Below are positions 50,739 through 59,927 of a stretch of DNA of 64,000 nucleotides, in pieces (within the stretch, counting starts at the first letter, position 1; each line of letters opens with the position of its first letter). The DNA is from Knoellia locipacati. Lineage in GTDB: Bacteria; Actinomycetota; Actinomycetes; Actinomycetales; Dermatophilaceae. The notes below the pieces were generated by a model. That model saw nothing but the letters and a program-made list of their open reading frames with translations, had not been told where the DNA came from and did no database searches. Position numbers and translations under genes: made by a program. The stretch is from assembly GCF_007992835.1 (NCBI RefSeq), contig NZ_BKBA01000003.1, positions 868,001 through 932,000 of the forward strand, in the 5' to 3' direction.

Positions 50739-51808
50739 GACGGTTCCTTCGTGCTGGAGGCGTTCTGGGACAACGTGAGTGGGTCGACGAGGTCGACCGG
50801 GACGCGCTCACCCGAGGCGAGTGAGGCCATGCCTGCGGTCGAGACGGCCGTGGCGGCATACCCGTCCCAGGCGGTGGGACCGACGGAGGTGCCCGCGCGC
50901 ACCGAGTCGACCCAGGCCTGGACCTCGAGGTCGTATGCCGTGGCGAACCTCTCGCGGTAGTCCGCCGGCACCGTGCCGCCCCACTGTCCGACGCCGTCCA
51001 TGGCGAGGGCGGTCGAGTAGGCACCGGACGACGGGCGGCCGATGACGACGGAGCCACGCTCGGCCACCGCCTCGCACCGCACCTCGTAGCCGACCTGGCT
51101 GTTGACGAACACCTCGTTGGTGACGATGCCGCCGCCGGCCATCGTGAAGAGGGCGACCTGCGGGTCGATCACCCCCGCAGCGGCGAGCGACGTGGGCGCG
51201 GGTGACAGGACCTGAACCGAGACGACCTCCTCGCCGAAGAGGAAGCGGGCGACGTCGACCTCGTGGACGAGGCTGTCGCGCACGATCATCTCGGAGCGGA
51301 AGTCGGGGTTGGGGACCGAGGCGTTGCGGTGCACGTTGTGCAGCAGGAGCGTCCGGCCGAGCGACCCACCCGCGAGCACCGACCGGAGCCGGGCGTACTC
51401 GGGGTCGAAGCGCCGCATGAACCCGACCTGGACGAGGGGGCGGCCGGTGGCGGCCTCCACCTCGCGGTCGGCCCGGACGATCCGCAGCGACGACTCCGAG
51501 TCCATCGTCAGCGGCTTCTCGCAGAGCACGGGCTTGCCGGCGGCGAGGCAGGCGAGCACCTGCTCCTCGTGGACGAACCCGGGCGAGGCGAGGACGACCG
51601 CGTCGACGTCGTCGGAGGTGATGAGCTCCAACGCGTCCCCGGTCGAGCGCACGCCGTCGTGGTGCGAGGCCAGCTCCTTGGCGCGCACCTCGTCGGGGTC
51701 GGCGACGGCGACGAGCTCGGCGTGGGCGATGCGCCCGGCCAGCCGCTCGACGTGGTCGGCGCCCATGATCCCGACGCCGACGACACCGACCCGCACGACG
51801 GCGCTCAT
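50735..51808 (-). CDS. iolG: Gfo/Idh/MocA dehydrogenase, inositol 2-dehydrogenase-like (copy 1)
   Basis: 357 residues. NAD-binding Rossmann motif GVVGVGIMGADHVERLAG at the N terminus, the CEKPLT motif with catalytic lysine near residue 97, QVGFMRRFDPEYARL (typical of inositol dehydrogenases) and RDSLVHEVDVARFLFGEE with the catalytic D/H pair. It would oxidise myo-inositol to scyllo-inosose, or another inositol isomer, since a second paralogue lies at the operon's head. Its ATG overlaps the iolD stop. Confidence 0.88.
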   Translation of the reverse strand: MSAVVRVGVVGVGIMGADHVERLAGRIAHAELVAVADPDEVRAKELASHHDGVRSTGDALELITSDDVDAVVLASPGFVHEEQVLACLAAGKPVLCEKPLTMDSESSLRIVRADREVEAATGRPLVQVGFMRRFDPEYARLRSVLAGGSLGRTLLLHNVHRNASVPNPDFRSEMIVRDSLVHEVDVARFLFGEEVVSVQVLSPAPTSLAAAGVIDPQVALFTMAGGGIVTNEVFVNSQVGYEVRCEAVAERGSVVIGRPSSGAYSTALAMDGVGQWGGTVPADYRERFATAYDLEVQAWVDSVRAGTSVGPTAWDGYAATAVSTAGMASLASGERVPVDLVDPLTLSQNASSTKEPS

Positions 51809-53748
51809 GAGCGCTCCCCCGTCGCGAGGAAGGACCGCTGGCCCTGCTTGTGCGCGACGTAGTCGGCCCGTGCCGCCTGCGTCGACGACAGGTCACTCAC
51901 CTCGGCGACCGGCACGTCCCACCAGCTCTCGCTGTCGGGCGCGAAGACCCGCGGGTCGGTCTCGACGTGGATGACGACGGGGCCACCGTCGGACGGCCAC
52001 GCCTTTGCGGCGGCGATCGCCTCCGTGAGCTCCTCGCGCGAGTGCACCTCGATGACGTGCGCCCCGAGGCTGCGGGCGTTCGCGGCGAGGTCGACGGGCA
52101 GGACGTCGCCGTCGAGGCGGTGCGAACCCTCACCACGCATCCGGTATGCCGTCCCGAACCGTTGCGAGCCCAGCCCCTCCGACAGCGACCCGATCGAGTG
52201 GAACCCGTGGTTCTGGACGAGGACGACGATGACCTTGACCCGCTCCTGGACGGCGGTGACGAGCTCGGTGGGCATCATGAGGTAGCCGCCGTCGCCGACC
52301 ATCGCGAAGACGTCCCGGGTCGGGTCGGCGAGGCGGATCCCGATCGACGCGGGCACCTCGTACCCCATGCAGGAGTAGCCGTACTCGACGTGGTAGCCCT
52401 TGCGGTCGCGCACCCGCCACAGCTTGTGCAGGTCGCCGGGCATCGATCCGGCGGCGCACAGCACGACGTCGCGAGGATCGCTCAGCTCGTTGACGGCTCC
52501 GATGACCGAGGCCTGGGTGAGCAGACCGTCGACCAGCGCATCGGTGACCGAGGCAGGCGGTGCGTATGCCGTCGCCACGGCCTTGTCCCACCGGCGCCAC
52601 AGGGTGCCCTGCCGCTTGCGGTAGGTGTCCGAGACCGACCAACCGTCGAGGGCGTCGGTGAGTGCCACGAGGGCCTCACGCGCGTCGGCGACGACCGTCA
52701 GCCCCGACTGCTTGCCCGCGTCGAAGCCGGCGATGTTGAGGTTGACGAAGCGAACACCATTGCGCGCGAAGGCCGTCCGCGAGGCGGTCGTGAAGTCCGA
52801 CCACCGGGTGCCGATGCCGATGACGACATCGGCCTCCGCGGCCAGCGCGTTGGCCGCGGTGGTGCCGGTGGACCCGACGGCACCCACGAGCTGGGCGTGA
52901 CCGTGCAGCAGCGACCCCTTGCCGGCCTGCGTCTCGGCGACGGGAATGCCTGTGGCAGAGGCGAAGTCAGCCAGCGCGTCCTCGGCGCCTGAGTAGTGCA
53001 CACCCCCACCGGCGACGACGAGCGGCTTGCGCGCCGACCGGATGACCTCGGCCGCCGCCTCCACCCGCGAGGTCTCGGGCAGGGGACGGGCCACGTGCCA
53101 CACCCGCTCGTCGAAGAGCTCGACGGGCCAGTCGAACGCCTCGGCCTGCACGTCCTGCGGCAGCGAGATCGTCACGGCACCGGTCTCGACCGGGTCGGTG
53201 AGAACGCGCATCGCTGACAGGAGCGCCGACGGCAGCTGTTCGGGGCGGTTCACCTCGTCGAAGAAGCGCGACAGCGGACGGAAGGCGTCGTTGACGGTGA
53301 CGTCACCGGCATACGGTGCCTCGAGCTCCTGGAGCACTGGGGCCGAGACGCGCGTCGCAAAGGTGCCCGAGGGCAGGAGCAGCACCGGGATCCGGTTGAT
53401 CGTCGCCAGGGCGGCGCCGGTGAGCATGTTCGTCGAGCCCGGGCCGACCGACGCGGTGCAGGCCCAGGTCTGGAGGCGGTCCTGCTGGCGCGCGAAGCCG
53501 ACGGCGGTGTGCACCATGGCCTGCTCGTTGCGGACGAGGACGTAGGGCAGGTCGGCGACCCCACCGGACTCCGTGGCGGCGAGCTCCTCCTGGAGCAGCG
53601 CCTGCCCGATGCCGGCGACGTTGCCGTGCCCGAAGATCCCGAAGCAGCCGGCGAAGAGCCGCTGTCGGTCACCGTCGCGCTCGGACCACTGCTGCCCGAG
53701 GAAGCGGACCGTCGCCTGCGCCACCGTGAGCCGCACGGTCTCACTCAT
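51805..53748 (-). CDS. iolD: Trihydroxycyclohexane-dione hydrolase (IolD)
   Basis: 647 residues, thiamine diphosphate enzyme. The ThDP-fold parts are visible as FGHGNVAGIGQALLQ and NEQAMVHTAVGFARQQDRLQ (N-terminal Glu), a middle domain (VVAGGGVHYSGAED, VVIGIGTRWSDFTTASR), and the C-terminal cofactor motif VGDGGYLMMPTELVTAVQ to VQNHGF. It cleaves 3D-(3,5/4)-trihydroxycyclohexane-1,2-dione to 5-deoxy-glucuronate. The ATG at 53748 lies within the end of iolB (8-bp overlap). The length matches the family. Confidence 0.94.
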   Translation of the reverse strand: MSETVRLTVAQATVRFLGQQWSERDGDRQRLFAGCFGIFGHGNVAGIGQALLQEELAATESGGVADLPYVLVRNEQAMVHTAVGFARQQDRLQTWACTASVGPGSTNMLTGAALATINRIPVLLLPSGTFATRVSAPVLQELEAPYAGDVTVNDAFRPLSRFFDEVNRPEQLPSALLSAMRVLTDPVETGAVTISLPQDVQAEAFDWPVELFDERVWHVARPLPETSRVEAAAEVIRSARKPLVVAGGGVHYSGAEDALADFASATGIPVAETQAGKGSLLHGHAQLVGAVGSTGTTAANALAAEADVVIGIGTRWSDFTTASRTAFARNGVRFVNLNIAGFDAGKQSGLTVVADAREALVALTDALDGWSVSDTYRKRQGTLWRRWDKAVATAYAPPASVTDALVDGLLTQASVIGAVNELSDPRDVVLCAAGSMPGDLHKLWRVRDRKGYHVEYGYSCMGYEVPASIGIRLADPTRDVFAMVGDGGYLMMPTELVTAVQERVKVIVVLVQNHGFHSIGSLSEGLGSQRFGTAYRMRGEGSHRLDGDVLPVDLAANARSLGAHVIEVHSREELTEAIAAAKAWPSDGGPVVIHVETDPRVFAPDSESWWDVPVAEVSDLSSTQAARADYVAHKQGQRSFLATGERS

Positions 53749-54664
53749 CGTCGTCACCTCTGTCGTCGCTGAAGGGAAGTCTGGGGTCCACCGGCTCGTC
53801 CGTCCACCCCTCACGCACCCACGCGTGGGAGGTGTCGTCGCAGATGAGCCAGGCACGCTCGGCGCCCGGACCGGCCATGACGTTGAGGTAGTAGAGGTCG
53901 GCGTCGGGAGCCGCCATCGCCGGTCCGTGCCAGCCGTGCGGGACGAGGACGACATCGCCGGTGCGCACCTCGGCGAGGACGTCGATCGGTCGGTCGTCGG
54001 TGCCGTAGACGCGCTGGTAGCCCACCGGGTCCGTGCCGCGGGAGTCGGTCGAGCGGGTCTCGAAGTAGTAGATCTCCTCGAGCTCGGACTCCACACCCGG
54101 CCGGTCCTCGTCGTGCTTGTGCGGGGGCCACGAGCTCCAGTTGCCGGCGGGCGTGATGACCTCGCAGACGAGGATCGCGTCGGCGTCGAGGACGGGAGGC
54201 AGCCCGAACGCGCGCACCTCGCGGCTTGCCCGCCCGGCACCGCGCAGCTCAGGCTGAGCGTCCTCCGCGGCGATCCGTCGGGGCTCGCGGTCGGTGCTCG
54301 CGCGGGCACCGCAGAGGGCCACGCGTGATCCGGTTCCGCTGTCGCGCAGCGTGATCGTGCGCTGCCGCGGCAGGTATGCCGTGTCGCTCGGTCCGTCGAA
54401 CACGCTCGCCCGCCCGTCGAGCCGGATGGGTTCCGAGCCCGAGACCTCGATCGTCACCGACCCCTGCAGGGGCACGACGACGAGCTCCTCGTCCCCGGTG
54501 TCGTGGGTGAGCGAGCCTCCGGCGTCGAGGTGGGCGACGCGCAGCGAGGTGTGCTGCCACCCGTCGACGGCGTCGGTGACGGTCACGGCGAACGCCCCGT
54601 CCGACGCCTCACCGAACGGGAGCACCCAGCGTCCGTTGTCGGCGCCGCGCCCGGACGGGCTCAC
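53741..54664 (-). CDS. iolB: 5-deoxy-glucuronate isomerase (IolB)
   Basis: 307 residues, bicupin. The second cupin has the metal motif WPPHKHDEDR and a matching ELEEIYYFET, followed by VLVPHGWHGPAMAAPDADLY, all hallmarks of IolB. It isomerises 5-deoxy-glucuronate to 2-deoxy-5-keto-gluconate. GTG start at 54664 overlapping the aldolase-gene stop (GTGA). Confidence 0.93.
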   Translation of the reverse strand: MSPSGRGADNGRWVLPFGEASDGAFAVTVTDAVDGWQHTSLRVAHLDAGGSLTHDTGDEELVVVPLQGSVTIEVSGSEPIRLDGRASVFDGPSDTAYLPRQRTITLRDSGTGSRVALCGARASTDREPRRIAAEDAQPELRGAGRASREVRAFGLPPVLDADAILVCEVITPAGNWSSWPPHKHDEDRPGVESELEEIYYFETRSTDSRGTDPVGYQRVYGTDDRPIDVLAEVRTGDVVLVPHGWHGPAMAAPDADLYYLNVMAGPGAERAWLICDDTSHAWVREGWTDEPVDPRLPFSDDRGDDDE

Positions 54665-55542
54665 GAGCCACCCCCGTGTACCAGGCCGGAGGCGATGTCG
54701 ACGGCGGCGGCCACGTCACCGTCGGGGGGATAGAGCAGCGCGCGTCCGACGACGAGCCCCGAGACCGACGGGAGCCGCAGCGCGTCGGACCACGCGGCAT
54801 ACGTGTCCTGCGCATCACCCTGGGGGTCCCCGCCGAGCAGCAGGGTCGGCAGGGTCGTGGCGTCCATGACCCGCTCGAGGTCGTCGACGACCGGGAGCTT
54901 GAGCCAGGTGTGGGCGCTGCTCGCACCGAGCCCGCTGGCGACGGCGATGGAGGCGATGGTCGAGTCGGGGTCGAGAAGGTTGCGGACGCGGCCGTCCTCG
55001 ACGACCGAGAGGAAGGGCTCGACCATCGCCATGAGCCCGTGGGTCGCGAGGTCGGTCACCGCGTGGGCGCTGGCCTCGATCGTGGCCAGGCTGCCGGGGT
55101 CGGACAGGCAGATCCGGGTGAGCATCTTGCCGCCGTCGATCCCGCGCGCGGCGAGCTCGGCGGCGGTGTAGGCCGTGAAGCGATCGTCGAGCTCGAACGC
55201 CGCGCCCTGGAGCCCGCCGCGGTTCATCGAGCCGATGGCGACCTTGTCGTCGAGGGCGCCGAGGAGCAGCAGGTCGTCGAGGACGTCGGGTGTGCCGAGC
55301 ACGCCGTCGACGCCGGGTCGGCGGAGCGCCGTGACGAGCCGGTCGAGCAGGTCGCTGCGACTGGCCATCGCGGTCGGGTTGCCCCTGACGCCGAGCGCCC
55401 CGCGGGCGGGGTGGTCGGCGGCCACGAGCAGCATCCGGCCGTCGTCGGCGACGAGCGGGCGGCGCCGACGCTCGGCCCAGAGCCTGGCGATCCGGCCGGG
55501 CTCGGTCGCCCGGATGCGGGTGATCTCGGCGAGGTCGCTCAC
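54661..55542 (-). CDS. Cgl0158-type (beta/alpha)8 aldolase of inositol operons
   Basis: 293 residues. The N terminus has RMLLVAADHPARGALGVRG, the Asp/His start of the DhnA-like class I aldolase barrel. IGSMNRGGLQGAAFELDDRF, GGKMLTRICLSDPGSLATIE (with a candidate Schiff-base lysine) and LPTLLLGGDPQGDAQDTYAA follow. In inositol operons this protein sits where IolJ is expected and is thought to act as the 2-deoxy-5-keto-gluconate 6-phosphate aldolase, giving DHAP and malonate semialdehyde. GTG start at 55542, overlapping iolC (GTGA). Confidence 0.8.
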   Translation of the reverse strand: MSDLAEITRIRATEPGRIARLWAERRRRPLVADDGRMLLVAADHPARGALGVRGNPTAMASRSDLLDRLVTALRRPGVDGVLGTPDVLDDLLLLGALDDKVAIGSMNRGGLQGAAFELDDRFTAYTAAELAARGIDGGKMLTRICLSDPGSLATIEASAHAVTDLATHGLMAMVEPFLSVVEDGRVRNLLDPDSTIASIAVASGLGASSAHTWLKLPVVDDLERVMDATTLPTLLLGGDPQGDAQDTYAAWSDALRLPSVSGLVVGRALLYPPDGDVAAAVDIASGLVHGGGS

Positions 55543-56504
55543 GGCCGCACCGCCGCACTGAGCGCGTCGTCGACCTCGGCGGTCGTGGGCATGGCCGTCG
55601 AGCACTCGAGCCGGCCGGCGACGATCGCACCGGCGACGTTGGCGAACTCGAGGACGCGCCGAAGGTCCCACCCGGAGAGCAGCCCGTGGACGAACGCCCC
55701 ACCGAAGGCGTCACCGGCACCGAGGCCGTTGACGACCTCGACGGGGAACGGCGCGACCTCGACCCGCTCGTCCCGGGTGGCGGCGAGCACCCCGCGCGGT
55801 CCTTGCTTGACGACGGCGACCTCGAGCCCGCGGTCGAGCAGGGCGTCGGCGGCGCGGTTCGGGTCGGTCTCGCCGACGGCGACCTCACACTCCTCGCGGT
55901 TGCCGATGGCGATCGTCATGTGCTCGAGCGCGCGGCCGACCTGCGCGCTCGCCTCGGCCGGGTCGGCCCAGAACATCGGGCGGTAGTCGAGGTCGAGCAC
56001 CGTGTGGCGGGCGCGGGCCCGGTGTCCCCACGCCGCGAAGTGCGTTGCGCGAGAGGGCTCCTGCGAGAGACCGGTGACGGTCGACCAGAACACGGAGGCC
56101 TCCCGGATGGCGTCGACCGGCAGGTCGTCCTCGGTGAGGAGCAGGTCCGGCGCGGTGGGATAGCGGTAGAACCAGAGCGGGAAGTCGTCGGGTGGGAAGA
56201 CCTCGCAGAACGTCACCGGCGTGGGAGGCCCCTCGCCCTCGACCGCGCTGATGTGGACGGGGTCGACCCCCAGCCGCTCGGCCTCGAGCCGCACGTAGCG
56301 CCCGAACGGGTCCTGCCCGACCTTGGTGACGAGGCTGACCCGCCGCCCGTGCCTGGCCGCGGCCACGGCGACGTTGGTGGCGCTCCCCCCGAGGAACTTC
56401 TGGAAGGTGCTCACCTCCTCGAGCCCGACGCCGTGCTGGAGCGGGTAGATGTCGACGCCCGTCCGGCCCATGGCCACGAGGTCGTATGCCGTGCGCTCAC
56501 CCAT
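55539..56504 (-). CDS. iolC: 5-dehydro-2-deoxygluconokinase (IolC)
   Basis: 321 residues, PfkB-type sugar kinase. LVAMGRTGVDIYPLQHGVGL and FLGGSATNVAVAAARHGRRV (substrate region), the DPFGRYVRLEAERLGVD segment and the C-terminal catalytic motif VVNGLGAGDAFGGAFVHGLL with the base Asp. It phosphorylates 2-deoxy-5-keto-gluconate. The ATG at 56504 lies in the end of iolE (8-bp overlap). Confidence 0.92.
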   Translation of the reverse strand: MGERTAYDLVAMGRTGVDIYPLQHGVGLEEVSTFQKFLGGSATNVAVAAARHGRRVSLVTKVGQDPFGRYVRLEAERLGVDPVHISAVEGEGPPTPVTFCEVFPPDDFPLWFYRYPTAPDLLLTEDDLPVDAIREASVFWSTVTGLSQEPSRATHFAAWGHRARARHTVLDLDYRPMFWADPAEASAQVGRALEHMTIAIGNREECEVAVGETDPNRAADALLDRGLEVAVVKQGPRGVLAATRDERVEVAPFPVEVVNGLGAGDAFGGAFVHGLLSGWDLRRVLEFANVAGAIVAGRLECSTAMPTTAEVDDALSAAVRP

Positions 56505-57420
56505 CGCTTCGTCCTCCCAGCCGCTCCGCGAGCGCGGTGATGTGGGCGATCGAGGCGCGCACGTCCGCGAGCGGGTCCACCCCGGTCTGCGACGGCGACC
56601 CCGTGAGGATGGTGTCCTGCTCGAGGACGTACCACCCGGCATACCCGGCGTCCTCGAGCGAGCCGACGATGGCGGCGATGTCGACGTCGCCCTCGCCTAG
56701 CGGGACGTACATCCCCGCGCTCACGCCGTCGGTGTAGCTGAGCTCGCCCGACTGCACCCTGGAGGCGAGGTCGAGGCGGACGTCCTTGAGGTGGACGTGG
56801 CCGATCCGGTCGGGGTGGCTGCGGGCGATCGCGACCGGGTCGCCACCGCCGATGAGGAGGTGTCCGGTGTCGAGGCAGAGGCCGATGCGCGACCCCGCGA
56901 GGACCCGCTCGGCCTCGGCGCCCGACTCGACCATCGTGCCGACGTGCGGGTGGACGGTGGCGGTGAGCCCGCGGGCCTCGGCGGCTGCGGTCACGAGGTC
57001 GAGGTTCGCGAGCATCGTGTCCCACTGCTCGTCGTCGAGCTCGGGCCGCGCGTCGTAGCCCTCGACCCCGGTGGCGGCGGCCACGACGACGGTGGTCGCC
57101 CCGGCGACGGTGAGGGCCTCCATCGCGCTCTCGACCTCGGGCAGCGGGTCGTGGCCCGCGTCGTGGAGGACGACCGGGACGAACTGGCCGACCGCGCTCA
57201 GCCCGGCGGCGGCGAGGGCGTCCGCCTTGGCGACCGGCTCGTCGGGCAGGAAGCCGTCGGGCCCGAACTCCGTGGCCACGATCCCGACCTCGCGCATCTC
57301 GCGCAGCACGGTGTCGACGTCGAGCTGGAAGCCCCAGCCGGGGACCTCGCAGACACCCCACGAGATCGGGGCGCCGGCGATGCGCTCGGCCAGCGGCGGA
57401 CGGGTGGTCGTGGTGCTCAT
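56497..57420 (-). CDS. iolE: Inosose dehydratase (IolE)
   Basis: 307 residues, xylose-isomerase-like barrel. IAGAPISWGVCEVPGWGFQL at the start is the classic IolE N terminus. Metal ligands lie in GLTATVHPHVGTMVES, GLCLDTGHLLIGGGDPVAI and GHVHLKDVRLDLA. It dehydrates scyllo-inosose to the trihydroxycyclohexane-dione precursor. The ATG at 57420 gives this N terminus. It overlaps the stop of the upstream dehydrogenase gene by 4 bp. Confidence 0.93.
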   Translation of the reverse strand: MSTTTTRPPLAERIAGAPISWGVCEVPGWGFQLDVDTVLREMREVGIVATEFGPDGFLPDEPVAKADALAAAGLSAVGQFVPVVLHDAGHDPLPEVESAMEALTVAGATTVVVAAATGVEGYDARPELDDEQWDTMLANLDLVTAAAEARGLTATVHPHVGTMVESGAEAERVLAGSRIGLCLDTGHLLIGGGDPVAIARSHPDRIGHVHLKDVRLDLASRVQSGELSYTDGVSAGMYVPLGEGDVDIAAIVGSLEDAGYAGWYVLEQDTILTGSPSQTGVDPLADVRASIAHITALAERLGGRSDG

Positions 57421-58445
57421 GCTGTGGCCTTCGTTCGGGCGGGTGCATCGGGGATCTCGGACATGGCGACGGGGCGGCGCTGGGCGCGGGAGAGCTCGCA
57501 GGCCTCGGCGGTGCGGAACGCCTGGAGCGCGTCCCGGACGGTGCACGGGCTGGGGGTACGGCCCGCGGCGACGTCGCAGAACGCCGTGAGCTCGGCACGG
57601 TAGGCGCCGAGGAAGCGCTGCATGAACGACCGGTGCGCGGGCCCGGCCGGGAAGGTCACGCCCTCCTCCGCCGAGCGCAGCGCGAGCGAGTCGTCGAGCC
57701 CGACGGCGATGCTGCCGTCGGAGCCCATGACCTCGAGGCGGACGTCGTGCCCGCCGCCGCTGTAGCGGGTCGCCGTCGCGGTGACGAGCGTGCCGTCGTC
57801 GAGGGTGAGCACCGCCGCGGCGGTGTCGACGTCGCCCGCGGCACCGAAGAACTCGGCGCCCTTGTTCTCGCCGGTCGCATAGACGGTGGCGACCTCGTGA
57901 CCGGTGACGTAGCGGACGATGTCGAAGTCGTGCACCGAGCAGTCGCGGAAGATGCCGCCGCTCGTCGGGATGTAGGCCGCGTGCGGCGGCTCCTGGTCGT
58001 GGGTCAGCGCACGCAGGGCGTGGATCGTCCCCAGCTCGCCGGACTCGACGGCCGCCCTGGCCCGCCGGTATCCGGTGTCGAAGCGGCGCTGGAACCCGAT
58101 GTGCACGGGGACCTCGCTCGCCTCGCTCAGCTCGGTGAGGGCGATGGTCTCGTCGAGCGTGGCGGCGACCGGCTTCTCGCAGAACGTGGGTATGCCGGCC
58201 GCGAGCGCCTGTCGGAGCAGCGCGGCGTGCGCTGTCGTCGCCGTCGTGATGACGAACGCGTCGAGGCCCGAGCCCAGGAGCGTGTCGATGTCGGGGGCGT
58301 GCTGGAGGCCCTGCTCGGTGGCGACCCGCTCCGCGAGGGCCGCGTCGAGGTCGGCGACGACCACCTCGTCGACGGCGTCGAGCCCCGTGAGGGTGCTTGC
58401 GTGGAAGGCGCCGATACGGCCCACACCGGCCAGTCCGATCCTCAT
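57417..58445 (-). CDS. iolG: Gfo/Idh/MocA inositol dehydrogenase-like (copy 2), operon head
   Basis: 342 residues. Rossmann motif GLAGVGRIGAFHASTLTG, CEKPVA with catalytic Lys near residue 94, HIGFQRRFDTGYRRARAAV and GGIFRDCSVHDFDIVRYVTG with the D/H catalytic pair. Together with the downstream paralogue it suggests use of more than one inositol isomer (for example myo and scyllo or D-chiro), but which copy does which is not visible. It is the first gene of the minus-strand operon, divergent from the GntR gene. An ATA codon occurs within a GTATGCCG word at 58190. Confidence 0.88.
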   Translation of the reverse strand: MRIGLAGVGRIGAFHASTLTGLDAVDEVVVADLDAALAERVATEQGLQHAPDIDTLLGSGLDAFVITTATTAHAALLRQALAAGIPTFCEKPVAATLDETIALTELSEASEVPVHIGFQRRFDTGYRRARAAVESGELGTIHALRALTHDQEPPHAAYIPTSGGIFRDCSVHDFDIVRYVTGHEVATVYATGENKGAEFFGAAGDVDTAAAVLTLDDGTLVTATATRYSGGGHDVRLEVMGSDGSIAVGLDDSLALRSAEEGVTFPAGPAHRSFMQRFLGAYRAELTAFCDVAAGRTPSPCTVRDALQAFRTAEACELSRAQRRPVAMSEIPDAPARTKATA

Positions 58446-58475
58446 GCCGAGAACTGTTCCGCGCCGCCTCCCCTC

Positions 58476-58510
58476 ATGTCAACCTTTGTCAGGACATATG
58501 GTCATTTGGT
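58476..58510. promoter_or_regulatory. Candidate operator region of the inositol regulator
   Basis: The 89-bp gap between the divergent operon and GntR gene is AT-rich. It contains the inverted pairs ATGTC (58476-58480) with GACAT (58493-58497) and TGTC/GACA (58487-58496). GGTCAT (58500-58505) and TTTGGTC follow shortly. These are half-sites of the size GntR regulators bind, and they overlap any promoters here. The exact operator cannot be fixed by eye. Confidence 0.5.
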
Positions 58511-58534
58511 CGTCCGTTGGCTACTCTGCCCGAC

Positions 58535-59275
58535 ATGGCAGCCCAGCTCGTGGACGTGAGCATCGACCGGACGTCACCGGTCCCGCTCTACCACCAGCTG
58601 TCCGAGCAGCTGTGCGCTGCCATCACCGACGGACGCCTCCAGCCCGGCGACCCCTTCGAGAACGAAGTGGCTCTGGCACAACGGCTCTCGCTCTCGCGCC
58701 CGACCGTGCGCCGGGCCATCCAGGAGATGGTCGACAAGGGCCTGCTCGTCCGGCGCCGGGGCCTCGGCACGACGGTCGCCAACCGCAAGGTGCACCGCCG
58801 GGTCGCCCTGAGCAGCCTCTTCGACGACCTCTCGCGTGAGGGTCGCGCCCCACGCACCGTGCTCCTCGAGCACGACACCGTCGCCGATGCCGATGCAGCC
58901 GCGGCCCTCGACCTCCCGTCCGACACCCCACTGCTCGCCATCGTCCGCCTCCGGTTCGCGGGCGACGCGCCACTGGCGGTCATGCGGAACTGGCTGCCGC
59001 CGGCATACGGGGACATCTCACGCGACGAGCTCGAGGCGACCGGTCTGTATGCCGCCCTGCGCGCCCGTGGCGTGCACGCGGTCGTGGCGCACCAGTCGAT
59101 CGCGGCCCGGATGCCGACGGCGGCCGAGCGCCGTCACCTGCGGATCCGGGGCACCCAACCGGTGCTGACGATGACGCGGATGGCGTTCGACGGGTCCGGG
59201 GGCGCCGTGGAGTACGGCGACCACAGCTATCGCGCCGAGGACTACACGATCGACCTCATGGTCGACGAGCGCTGA
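58535..59275 (+). CDS. GntR-family (HutC-type) regulator of the iol operon
   Basis: 246 residues. The N-terminal winged helix shows PLYHQLSEQLCAAITDGRLQ, PGDPFENEVALAQRLSLSRP, TVRRAIQEMVDKGLLVRRRG. The C-terminal UTRA domain (VLLEHDTVADADAAAALDLP to EYGDHSYRAEDYTIDL) would bind an inositol metabolite. Divergence from the catabolic operon indicates it is the local repressor (IolR-like role). ATG at 58535. Confidence 0.9.
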   Translation: MAAQLVDVSIDRTSPVPLYHQLSEQLCAAITDGRLQPGDPFENEVALAQRLSLSRPTVRRAIQEMVDKGLLVRRRGLGTTVANRKVHRRVALSSLFDDLSREGRAPRTVLLEHDTVADADAAAALDLPSDTPLLAIVRLRFAGDAPLAVMRNWLPPAYGDISRDELEATGLYAALRARGVHAVVAHQSIAARMPTAAERRHLRIRGTQPVLTMTRMAFDGSGGAVEYGDHSYRAEDYTIDLMVDER

Positions 59276-59371
59276 CCATCGCCGTCCACAGGGCGCCGAG
59301 AGGCCAGCCGCTCTCCACAACCCGGAGCTGGCGCTGTGGACGTTCGCGCGCAGGTGCGGTCTTGTCGACGG

Positions 59372-59884
59372 ATGAGCGGTGAACGATGGCCCGACCCCGT
59401 CGTCGACGGTCACGCCGTGGGAGCAGCGATGCGTGTGGCTCGCCGACGACTCGGCCTGAGCCAGCGGGCGTTGGCTGACGCCCTGGGCTGGGACCGGTCC
59501 AAGGTCGGGAGGTGGGAGTGCGGAGGCACACCGGAGGGGTTCGACGAGGTCGTCGCGCTCCTGCGGATCCTCGGGTTCGGGCTCGAGCTGATCGACCCGG
59601 ACGCCCGTCGATGGACCGGCTGGGACGATCCCGCCGAGCACATCGTCGACCGTGCCGAGCGCCGGTTCCCGGCTCACCTGGAGCTCTGCGAGGAGGACGT
59701 GTCGACCACGTGGAACTGGACACGGCACCGCAGCGAGCCCTCACCACTGGCCGGGCTCACCTCGTTCCGACGCCGGACCCGGACTCAGGCGGTCGCCGAC
59801 GAAGGACAGCTGGCCGCCGAGCAGGATGCCCTCCGCGCCGCGGATCCACCTGCCGGGCGAGCCACCTCGCAGGAAGCCTCCTGA
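59372..59884 (+). CDS. XRE-family helix-turn-helix protein
   Basis: 170 residues. The HTH is in GAAMRVARRRLGLSQRALAD and ALGWDRSKVGRWECGG, about residues 15-55, a Cro/CI-type motif. The remainder is charged with no recognised domain (FPAHLELCEEDVSTTWNWTR). It may be a stand-alone antitoxin-like or regulatory protein, but no toxin gene is next to it. The ATG at 59372 is chosen; GTG at 59336 is possible. A 61-bp tandem palindrome array follows its stop. Confidence 0.7.
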   Translation: MSGERWPDPVVDGHAVGAAMRVARRRLGLSQRALADALGWDRSKVGRWECGGTPEGFDEVVALLRILGFGLELIDPDARRWTGWDDPAEHIVDRAERRFPAHLELCEEDVSTTWNWTRHRSEPSPLAGLTSFRRRTRTQAVADEGQLAAEQDALRAADPPAGRATSQEAS

Positions 59885-59927
59885 ACGGGCCCGGGCCGCC
59901 ACTGCCTCCCCATCTCCTTCGCCACCC

